This document shows positions 36,216 through 48,200 of a stretch of DNA of 64,000 nt, in pieces. The translations under genes were made by a program, and so were the position numbers. The stretch is from Diploscapter coronatus (Eukaryota > Nematoda > Chromadorea > Rhabditida > Rhabditidae). The DNA is taken from the NCBI GenBank assembly GCA_964036155.1, contig OZ038423.1, positions 4,231,249 through 4,295,248 on the forward strand, written 5' to 3'. The stretch's first letter is position 1. Each line of letters begins with the position of its first letter. The notes under the pieces are model-generated. The model saw only the letters and a program-made list of their open reading frames with translations, searched no databases and was not told the origin of the DNA.

Positions 36216-39200
36216 ATGGATTTACCGGAGTTTTTCAAATCTCTCGCAGAACGAGGGTCTTGTTCCGGTAGACACAGACCATCGCTAGGTATTCAATAAT
36301 TCAGCAAAGCAAAATTGAAAATTTAGAAAACTTGGCGTGTGAGTGGGAATTTTGTAGCAAATTTTATTGAGTAATCCACATGGGTTCCATTACATATCTG
36401 CTACAAAATTTCATTTTCGAAGTTTAAGATCTTCTATAATATACAAAGAGCACAAATGCTTGAAGCAACGTATGATGTCTGACTTGTTCCATATGCTAAT
36501 TTTATTGAGCAGTTCTTAATGACTTATATACGATTGGTGGATTCAAAGTGTTCTTCAATTGATACCTTCCTCCTATATTCTGCTAGCATTGGTAACAACG
36601 ATGTAGACTAGATGTCATATCATGCACTGTTTCAAACTTTCGTCTTTTTTTTTTTATAGTTTTTCACAAATTTATTTCAGATAGCAGTAACTTGAATTTG
36701 GATGATGGTAATGCATCCAGTGAGGAGACAATAGGTAAAAAGGCAATTTTGAAAAGTTTTTGTATCGTATAATCTGTAATCAAAATTGATAGGATATGAT
36801 ATGGAAAAATGATCTTTTCCAAGTTGATTTGAATTTGTCGCGTTTTTGCATTCTGGAGAAATATATTGTAGGATTAGGAAAGAGCTAAAAGCTCTCTCTT
36901 TCTTCACACACACACACACCATTTCGTTAGACTGTAACCTAACTATTTCGCGACTAATCCAAATGACTTTTTCACTACTTTTTGTGGATTATAAGTTAAG
37001 CAACGATTTCAATTACCTTTCAAGGTTTTCGAAAGAAATCATTCTCTAAAAAACTGAATAGTTTCGGTTTCAGATGAAGGATTCGCTTCTCTGAGAGAGA
37101 ACCTGTTGAAGCAGCGCGACGAAATCATTCTTCACCCCAACCCGACCCCAGTATCCACTCCCACTCAACAGAGAAGGGGACTCCTCAAAAAGACGAAGAG
37201 GTGGGTTGAAGGAAACAGGAAATGATAAAAGATTTGTAAATGTACTATGAAGAAGATATTTGATTCTTTTTGCACCCGAAATTGCATGCCAAAATAGATT
37301 CTTACTCTAGTTTGAGAGTACACTTGCAATGTATTCTAAAAGTCGTAATATCCGTCGTAAATTTCCACTTGCGTTTTTAGCTCGTATTCTCTGCTTCCAT
37401 ATTTTTATGGCCAAAAACTAAAACGACCAAATATAGAGCCGCATTCCTAAATTAGCTAATTACATGCAAGATCACAATCATCCGCAATAAACATTGGATT
37501 ATCGAAAGGGATGCGAAAAACGAAAAGCGTGAGAGAAAAGGAATAACGAAAAGGCCTAACAGAGAATGGCAGGTCGTGGGAAAGTAGCCTCATTCGTTTG
37601 ACGAAATAGCGGAGAAATCAGCCGGCGATAGACAAGTAAACAGCCAAAAATAGGGCTGAAACAGGAGAGCAAGTATCAGACGTAAAAAATAGCGCTATAA
37701 ATTTAGAGGGACCGAGAAAACACGCTAAATGAAAGGCCCGAAGCTAATAAACACGACGTTAGCTTCGGACCTGCAAGGACGAAAGGTCGATAAATCTGAC
37801 ATAAGGTGACGAAAACCACAGCGAAAAGCAGTCACAAGATAAACAAATCAGGAGTCAAGGAGCTACAACCCATTTCCATTCATTTTCAAAGCGTCTGCCT
37901 CTTGAAAAAGCTATTTTGTTAACCTCCTCGCTGATATTGCGTCCATCATTTCGTCACTATCATCATTTTGGAAGAACATTCATTCCAAATCATCCATCAG
38001 AATGACTAACAAAAAATCTAAGCGCTTCATGCGACCCAGAGCGAGGTAGGAGAACTTGAAATTTTACTTTAACTATAAATTTTCAAAATTCTCCTGTTTC
38101 GGAGCTATTATGAATTTTTCATCAATGAGGTTGAGTAATGGGTAATACCGCATACACTTCAAAAGAGAAGAAAACACAATTTTCGAATAATTTTTAAAGC
38201 TAGCTAATACAGCAAGAATTGTAGTTAGCAAACTCAAAACATCGAAAATTGTTAGATATTGCCTTACTCTTTCTAACGTACAAGACAAAATATTATGAGC
38301 CGACTGAAAAGGTAAGTAATTTCTATCTAAACTGATCGATATTTGTCAGATAGTCTATCTTGGTTAGTTTCTTGATTGGAAATAGATCTAGCGAGCATTT
38401 TCGTTGGGTGAAAATAAGATTCCATATTGCAGGCCACAATTATGAGACCATATCTACAAAATAATCTCGCAGGCGCTAAATTTGTGATATTGGCAGAATA
38501 GAAATGAAAGTTTGTAACGAAAATTATAGTGGTTAGGCTCTAAAGATGTTCTGACATTCGTCTCTCGTAGGAATGGTTGAAAGCATTCATCAAGTGATAC
38601 CTTTAAAATTGCTTACCGATCTTCAAGATTTTTGCTCGTTTTTTCTCGCTCTGTCCAAATTAGTAACTTATTCGGTGCTTTCGATTGGAACTTCGGCCCT
38701 TTACTCAATTTTGTTAGTTTACAAGCCATAAACTCGTAAAGAGTCCATTTCAAATTGAATAAGTAAACCCGCCGACTTTAATTCCAACCTTTTTCCCTAT
38801 GAGAATTTAAAGGGATGAAATTCGAAATTAACTTGGCTAAATGAACAACATAAAGCTGTTTGTCTGGCGAAATTTGAAAATGTCGCTGCGCATTGAGGAT
38901 ATCGGACTTCCCAAGTTTTCTTCAAAATTTCATCAAATTCGCCGATTTAAAACACAAAACTCGTGAATCTTCTTTGCGATGAGGAAGATTACCATTTTCG
39001 TTCTTATTGATTAAATTATGAAGGATTTGTTTCATCTCATCAGACTTAATAAATTAACGTTTTAAATTTCTGTAATCACATGTTTGAGTGTTGAGATTTC
39101 CATTCAAATTAAAATATGTCTATTTGATTCTAAAAAAGAGCTGCGATATTTTCAAATGTTCTTGATGCAGTTTTTTACGTGATCAGAGCTTTATTCAAAA

Positions 39201-42200
39201 TCTTCATCCTATCTTCGCTATGCTATAAATTGAAGTTCCTATTCTGAGTATCGTGTACATTGGTTTCATTATTCTTCCCTACACATCCATCTACAATGAT
39301 TTTCAAAATACTCATTTTTTAAACTTTGACACTCCATTTTCAATCCTTGACCTTCCTATTTCTATTCAAAAATCTTTCCTTCTCCCAAGAACCTCCAAGC
39401 ACGACGAACTCTGATGCTCTCTTCGAGTTGTGAGCGTTTCCGCCATTTTGCATTTGACAAACAAAACTCTTCGCGTAATAAATTGGGCAAGCAACTAAAT
39501 TTTGATTGACATCCTCAAGTTGTTCCTCCATCAGCCTAAAAGAGACTTGAATCTTCTCAATTTCTGCTCATATTACTGCCTCCCCCTCTTCTCATCGTCC
39601 AAGGGCCTATTTCTTTTCTCTTCCCTTTCGCTCTTTTCTTCCTTTATTCAGCCTCCTGATATCCCCTCTCATATCGCTTTCGCCCCTTTATGGACATGCA
39701 CTCAACTTCCTATTTTTGAATTTTCCCGCCGAAAGAAGAAGGAAGGATTCATTTCGGGGGTGAATTTCTGAATTTCGACTCTTCAACTCCGTGACTAATG
39801 CCCTTTTGTTGACTGTTCGAAGCATAAACATAGACCTACTAAATTCAAAATTTCTGTACTCTGAAGAATCTGACGAACGACGAAAGACGATGACCGATTC
39901 GCGTAGAAGCTCGAATAATTCGCTGAAGGGACGAAGATTCTTTGAAAGCACTGACCTCATTCTCGCTCATAAGAGAAAACGATGGAGAACTGCGTGAGTC
40001 ATACAAAAATGATTTTTGAAGATAAAATGGGATTATGAAATTTGCACAGCAGTTTATGATTATGCGCTCATTATTTCATTAACTTTTGGAATCATCTCTG
40101 AAATATTTACTGATCTATCTAAATGTTGCAGATACATAGGAATGCACAATTGCCTTTCATTGCTTTAGGAAGAAACTACTCTTCGAAAGAAGATAGTCTG
40201 GAATAAAATAGTGTTTATTTCTTTATGCAACTTCCAAGATTTTCGATTTTTTCGATTCCAACTAAAATGTTATTTTTGCAATGTCTGGTCTGAATCTCTA
40301 TATCCGGATGACAGAGCTGAATAATTTCCTCCAAGAATAGAATGAGCCCAGCTCGAGAGTTAAGAAATAAGCTATATTCGGCACATACTACTCGTTACAA
40401 TATACCAAAAGTTATACTCATTTCTGCACTTAATAGATCATCTTTATGATCTATAGTTTGATACTAAAAAAGCTATAGCTATAATGAAAACGGCTTTTCA
40501 TCGGAATATTCATCCACCTTCTCCTGCATCTGACCTATAAATTCAAATCAACTGGCGACCAAAGACTTCCTACCTGTGCATAGAAAATATGCAATGCAGA
40601 AATACCACATAAATGACAGCATAGAAGAGGTTATTTCTGAGAATTTGCTTGAGATAATTATGCAAATAAGCGGTAAGACTAACTATAAAATGAGACTTAT
40701 TTGCCGTCAATCTTTGTCATTTATAATTGCGAGGTACAAGACTTCCTGTGATACTCACTATTTTCTATGCGCTATTTAACCGTCGATAGCTTCTATGGGT
40801 ATGGGTAGGTCTAAATAAGATCCATTTTCATGGTTACCCGAGATCGGTAATCGAGACAAGATGCATATTTGACGCACCATTTCGAAATTACTATGGAAAT
40901 CATTAGTTGAACTATTGAAATCTCATCAAGCAGCTTGCAGACAATATGTTAATTTCTGAGCACATAATCTACATATCAATATTTTCAACCCCTATTGATA
41001 AGTTTGTGATAATCAATGAAATAAGATTTGTCTTGATATAAATACCTTTAAAATATCTCCAAAATTTCTACTACTAAAATCTGTGTGATAGATGGGATGT
41101 ATCTTGATAACTTGTCAAAACTCTGACCGGATATTTGATTGATAGCAGATCAGATCAGATGTTTTCTTTTTATTTCGTACAAGTCAGTGGTGTGAGTGCA
41201 GAGGGGAATCCCAATCTCGATCACAACTTTACACTCAGCTTTCAAAAATTCACTCATATCCACATCATAGTGGACCTTTATCTCAGGAAAATCACTGGGA
41301 CACTAACCATGAAATATCATTTTCCATTGAATTTCGATATAGCAAGTGCCAAACGAAATTCGAACATTTCTGCTACAATTTTGAAGAAAAACCACTGAGA
41401 AGTTTCACCTAATGCAATATTCCCTTTACACAAAAATCCACATTGCTACAAAATTTATTGGTATTCTTCATTAAGGTATGAGATTTAGAATTACATTTTT
41501 AATTTCTCTATTTTGCGTGACTGATGTTCTTTTATCTATTCCCTAGACTTTTGCATTTGTTTGCTTTGTATTGCTTATCTCAAACTCTTGTGTTTCTTTT
41601 TTTCGATTCTACGTAGTCGTTCCAAGCCAGTCCTTGTAGTTCTATGCATAAAATTAACCGCGTCCTTCCACATTCAGCTTCTGTGTCAGATGACACTCTG
41701 ATTTCCCATTTAGGCTCGTATAACATTATATGAAACATGCGACGAATCTGCATTTGTGCATATTTGCATCAGCAATCCTAATATCATCCCAATTTAGACC
41801 TTTTAGTATCACTTTCCATGTAACAGTGTCCATTTTTAACCGCTCGCGAATATCTCCCCGTGTCAGACGCACTTTAGATCTTTATAATCAGATCTTTGAC
41901 GCTTCCTTCTGAGAAAAATCTCATCCTACGATGAAAGCTAGTAAGAAAAATTAAGACTGGAATACAGCGCTGAATAATCCTCAGATTGTGTTCAGTCTGA
42001 ACAAAGGTTAGCCATAGTGCTGTATATTAGCCTGCATTGCGTTACTCGAGAAGAAATGATGGGTAAAAGCAGACTCTATTGTCTGGACTGCATTTTTACT
42101 TGGAGATCCCCTTCTACGTCATAGCGAGTTGAGATGATTTTTTGATGGAAAAATGAAAATAGCTTTTAAAAGAGAAGAAAACATTTGGTTGCAATCAGCA

Positions 42201-45200
42201 CTCACTTCCCCAAAGAGAGCATCTGGTGATTGAAGTGAGAGGGCGTTAAAATAGCCGAATTGGGAGCTAAATTTAGAATATTTCGCTTTTCGGTTAGATA
42301 GATGTTTACCTATAGATTCAAAAGAGGATTCAAACATCCTTGAGAGTAGCTGATTGAGTTTTTTTGTGGTCAATGTGAAGATGGTTTTTTTTGAAAACAA
42401 AAGATTAGGTTTAAAATTTGAAACATTTTGGATAAGAACTTAGAAACGAAGAGTGGACATGGAATTGAGAACAACATTATCCTAGTCTTCTCTATTGAGT
42501 GAGTTGTAGCAATTCGAGAATTACAATTCACCATTCCAAAGTACCAAGGCTAGGATAGGGTGGTAGAAAGACTTGCTCTCCGAATTTTTCACAATTTGCC
42601 AAATTCTAAAATTAGCTCCGAAGAGCTTTGGAATTGCTCCAAAAATATCCGAAATGAGTCAACGCTGTTCAAAAACGATAAAAACTGCAAAGAAAAATTG
42701 TGGAACGTGGATGGAAAGGAAATGATTATCCGGTGTTTTCGGGCAATTTTTCTCAATTTTTGAGATGGTTTCCAGATTTTTCTTAGAAGGTATTTCTTCC
42801 GGCCAAACTCGAATCTCGTTCCTTTTAGATATCATGCAAAATGTTTTTTTCGAAAACTCCTAGGGAGAATTCAAAATCTTTAGCAAATTTTGTTGATTTC
42901 TAGATTTATGATCTAAAATTAATTCCAATCTGGTCTTTGACCATTTGACTGATTATGGAAGTGATCAAAAATTGAATGAAGGCTAATTTGATATATTGAA
43001 GAGGCAAATAGTTCAGGAGTAAAATCAATTGGCCACAATTATGTGAAAATAATAAATCCCTGGAATTTTTTCCAATCTATTTCTTTCGCGCAAATGCAAA
43101 TAAAATATAATTTTAATTCGAGCCTCGAGGCAAGCACAAAATAAAGATCTACTCAGTTTTGCACAATATTCAATATCCATTTCGTATAGCGACGCGCCAA
43201 CCAAACTCGAAAGAATTTCTCGTTCGTCACTTATTGAAACCTCATTCATTTGATTGCAAACTATGAATAGACTCTTCGATTTATGGCCGTATATTAGACT
43301 AGCCTGTGGTCTGGTTAGACTCTGGCCATATTATTCACGTAAATCTGTCAAACAGTGAGTTCGTTGATTAGAATAAGGGTCCGAAATGATTATCTAGAAA
43401 TCTCAGAGCTGCTTATGACGCAAATTCTAAAAATAGATTATATGAAATTTCTTTCAAACCCTATTTCACCAGCCGCGAGGTAACGCGTTTTTAGACCAAT
43501 AAAAGACATAGGTTATTTTTAAAAAGAAAGGATTCTGTACGTATTTTATTCCCTTGAAAATATCAATGCATTTGATAATACAATAGCTGAAATTCATAAC
43601 TTTCCAGTTATAATTATATACCAAGGGAATAGTCTGAATTATTCGAAAACAACAACTTAGAAAATCACGAATAGAATTTTCTTCATTCAAAGTTCTAATT
43701 TTGGAATTTTTTTTATCTTGATCACAATACTTGAAGAACATCAAGCTTCTGCTTCAAGTAGCCTTTTTGAACAATGGAAAGTGTATAGTTGGTTTGAAAG
43801 CAAACATTTGGTCCGTCTCATTCTCATCATTATTTTGGAATCTCCTTTCATTATTCAGGAAAATCCCTATTATCTATCAAAAAAGTAGCCGTTGTCTCGA
43901 ATTACGGATATCTTCTTTTCGATTTTCGTATCCAGCGAATGTTGACTTATCCCTGATTTGACCCGCTGAATAAGTTCGTACCATTTTCTGCCATTTCTTC
44001 CACTTCGGCTTCCGACTAAAAACGCCTTCTAATTGATGACACTAACAGTCACCTGAGCACATATTCATTCATTAATCTATTCAAAGTTACTTCCTTAATT
44101 AATTCAATTACCTCTCCCTCTCTCTGTGCTTTGCGTGGTGCTCTGTTTGTTCGTCGGACATTTCTGCATTCGACGAGAGAAGCAGAGAAAAGCTATTGTT
44201 TTCGTACTTCTTGACTGAAAGAAAAGTCATTTTCACGGGATCGAATCAGAATAAAGAAGTGCAGCGTCAGGTATTTTCGCGTTATTCTGCGATTGCAATT
44301 ATCTATGAATTCTCTAAATTCCACAAATCCATAATTCGAATTATTTATGTCAGCATCCAATAGCACAGAACACCTTCTCGAATACGTTATAAGGTAATTC
44401 CTATGAAAATTTTAAAAATACATTTTATTCTTCCACCTATTTCTTATAGCCATTCCTCATCTAGTGTGTTATCCTTGATGAGATAAATTAGATCCAAATG
44501 CCTCTAAATTATTTTTAAACGGCCTCCCTTCTCTGAATCACATTAGTCACACTTGAAGAAGAATTATGATTCCAACATTTTTGACGAAATCATTTTTTTA
44601 AAGTCTTCTTCTTCTTCTTCTTCAATTTTCTTCCTTTGAAAGAATAATGGCAGAATCATACGATTTGGCTCATCAATATGCAATTCGGTTGTTTATGCAA
44701 TTGATACATCTCATGAAGAGCCGCACATTTTTGGGAATAATTTATTTTGGTCAAATATTCGACTTGCAGCTCTCGATCTACTGGTCGACAACAAAAACAT
44801 TTATCCGAGTAACCAAATCCATTCCAAACATGTGGTTGAACACATTGCTTTGGAAGTAAATTGGAATAGAGGACCACTCTTTTCATCTCCTTCATGTAGA
44901 AATGCAAAGCAACCAAAACAAGGCACGCCTTTTTGTCGCCCTCCAAATAAGATTCTGGCCAGCATGTACATAATCATAACTGCCATTCTTGGAACTAGTT
45001 CTTGATTTTATTCACTACTTTTGGCAAAATGATGGAAATTTACCGCCCGTTCAACAGTCGTGCTCTAAGATATCGAAAATCCGCAGGAGATTCAGATTGG
45101 TTGAATGAGGGTCGACGACGAAAAATTCTATACACCATGCTTCCGAGGCAAGACTTTTTAGAAGCAAAAAATTGTTGTTCCTTTTCCTGGATTTTCAAAG

Positions 45201-48200
45201 TATACGTTTGAGTTCGACATTGACCATGGAAAACTGTTTCGGTTCAACAATATTCGTTCAAATTAGGATCACAAAGAATGAGGGAGGGATAATTTTTCAA
45301 AAGTAGTTAACTAATTTGTACTTGACCAGGATAATCATTTCCTGAAATGTATTTTCCACTCAAAGTGGCAGCTCTTCTCTGTTGCGTCGCGGCATTTACA
45401 TTAGCTGAAAATGGAACGTTGAGAGTCAGGGAGTGGAGAGCTCTGCCCTGAGACTAGAGCTTGGCCCCTGGAAGCCTAGGTCTGGAAGACTAGAATAGTC
45501 CATTCAATGCATTCTGCATTATTCCATCCCTGCACTGGCTTTTGATGGCTAAGCGCTGGTAGATCGGAATTTTTGCTCATATCTAAATCCATTTCTTATT
45601 CTCACATCAAAATATGACCCATTTGCTAAAATCTATATTCCAAAATAGGTATTTTAGCTAAAAATGCATACCAGTAGGTAGTGTAGATTGTAGTTTTTAT
45701 TTATTTTTTAAAATTCAATTTCATTTATATTCTGAGTGAATCCGACTATAATTGCAAGTTATGTGTGTGGACTCTAGTAATTATGAGAACGATCACGATA
45801 AAATAGCATTGCGAGAGTGAAGGAGTGACCATCGATGAAATTCAAAGAATGAATAAACAAATATTTTAAAATAATATTCTCAAAGACTTCTTGTATTTAC
45901 CACCAGCAAATTAGTATCTCATTTTGTAATATCATAAAGCCTTATCGATGATCTTGATTTTCACAACGGCAAGACCATCAGAAGATGGCGCATGGTTAGG
46001 ATGGAGTAGGGAAGCGCTTTCTCATCATGCAAAATATTCCTCCACATTGCGAAGAAAAAAATTTGTTATACTTTTTCTACACTAAAATGTGACGAAGTGT
46101 AAGTCATGGGGCAATGCTAGATTGCTGGTGATAAATACAAGAGAGCATCTCATCAAATTTATGGTTTTACGACTTTCAGATCGATGACTTTGTCTGTGCC
46201 TGAGAGTGCCGAAGCAACCCGCACCAGGCAGATGATGGCCAGAAAGATGTCCCTTGGCAATCAGCCTTTACTCCCGAATGGAGTCCAGAAAATGGGCAAC
46301 TCGAGACGAACGAGTCTGGCAGGTAGGCACATAGGTGAATACACGTTTCATTCTATCCTATTATAATAGCATGGACTAGCAACTAATACCTTTCCATGAC
46401 AACCTATCGCTTGCACTTGCAAAACACAATTTTGGAATTGCATTTGTGAAGATCAATGGAATCAAATTGCTCTAAAATGACTTTCCGGGCAAGCTTAGCC
46501 TGTGCATCCATTCAATTGAGTATTCCATTGTGAAACCTATAAAACCAATTATGTATTGCTTCTATTGAGGGGTATTTTACGCTTTCTGTGATTTATAATC
46601 TAACTACTTTTCTTCGTTTCTAAATCACTTTTCAAAATTATGCCTTGCAATTTATTTAAATTTCAAAATCATAGAACTAACTTGCTACCTTATCATTGCA
46701 TTCTTGAGAATCATCCTCGCTTAAACTACATCTATTTGTTCGTTCTTTGCGAATGCATGAAGATCGCAAAAATTGTCTGTATTTCATTTTCATTCAGCTT
46801 TTCTTCGACAAAATAATCGCGAATTTTTTGAGCAGCTGGCTTCTTTGGTATCATTCGCTTTGATTCTTTCATCGCTAAACTAATTAGCATAAAATAAGCT
46901 TTGAGTAGGGTTTATGAAATTAAAGCGATTGACAAGATGAAGAAAAACGAAAAGAAGAAAGACGATGCAGGAATTCTTGGATTGAGACGCTTGAATTAAC
47001 GCGCACGAAAAGGAAGATGATAAAAAATGACTGCATTAAAAAACGATTTTGAAATCTTTGTTCGAACTTTTTACATCATAAAAGGGCATAGGATAAATTA
47101 TTACAAACTGCTTTATCTCGCTACTTTCCAATACGACAATTCATTTTCGAATCTTTTTTACTCTGCAAAGAAATTCAATTGAGAATTACCTTTACATGCT
47201 TGGAGAGATTTCTATGGTTTCAAACATTTGAGCATTCGCACAATTCACACATTTCATATATTTGCAACACTGTAATTTTATGTGTCGAATGCTCCTAAAA
47301 ATTAGGCCTGTGACGCATTTCGAAAAATTATAAAGGGCGAAAGGCGACTTCTCGTAACTTGCTGACTGCCGTTCGATTTTTGAGAAATGCCTTCTGAAGA
47401 TACTGACTATGAAACCGAACTAATGTTAGCGCCGAATGCCTATCTGTCGCCGAAACGATGCAAGTTTTTTTTCTTTATTTAAAAAATATGTAGTTAGTCT
47501 TATTCAATCTAGTGACTGAATTCATTAACATCGAAAAAAAAACATTTCCGGACTAACTCGATCATCATTTGTTTATCTTTAATTTTGATTAAAGACTTAT
47601 CGAAATTAGTTTTTTTTTCTAAATCTTGGATTCTCGTTCGCATCATAACTTCTTGGTGGTTTCTGTTTTTTCTATCATAAAAGGAACTATTGCTACAGTA
47701 AATTGGCTAGACTTCAAAATAATTTTGAAAATCTTGAAATGACGCCACGCATAACTTCTTGTTTACGATTTCAGTCATTTGCTGAAAGGCTTCGCATTCT
47801 TTCTACTTTGCACGGCAAAATCTCCTTGAATTCTCACGGTCTCCGACGGAAAATTCACGCGCTCTCCTAAAATAGTCGTGCTGCGAACTTCTGGCTCTAA
47901 AAATGGCGCTGCTTTTACTGAGAAATATCATTCTTCTTTGAAAAGCAACGCGACTCTGCACCTCTTTTAGAAATTGACGATGATGAGGTGTTGACAAATC
48001 ATACCCATGAAAACTCGACTTTGAGAAAACTTGAGCTTCTTCGAGTTTGAATTTATTTATTTGCAAGTCAAAAATAGGCGATGGAAAGAAATAAAGAAAT
48101 GTGAAAATATCGAGGGAAATTTTGCACTTCAACCTTATTTGAATCGCAAATTTGCGAATGGCCATTTGCTCACGACGCAGGCGGAGAAGTGCTCCTATTT

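Larger units (their letters stand above)
37201..46179 (+). other. Long Kir intron region
   Basis: Nearly 9 kb between coding exons. Apart from three candidate first exons, a hairpin at 37735, a TTC repeat and a Cys-rich antisense frame near 44656-44986, nothing is recognised. Its length fits internal promoters for alternative starts. Confidence 0.55.

Noticed and set aside
43263..43338. ATG-started frame ending at GTAAAT in a Kir intron
   Set aside because: Phase fits only the exon at 49716, skipping 46180, and the peptide looks random; too weak to list as a first exon.
47300..47320. TTAGGC-like bases suggesting telomeric repeat
   Set aside because: Single occurrence, not an array.
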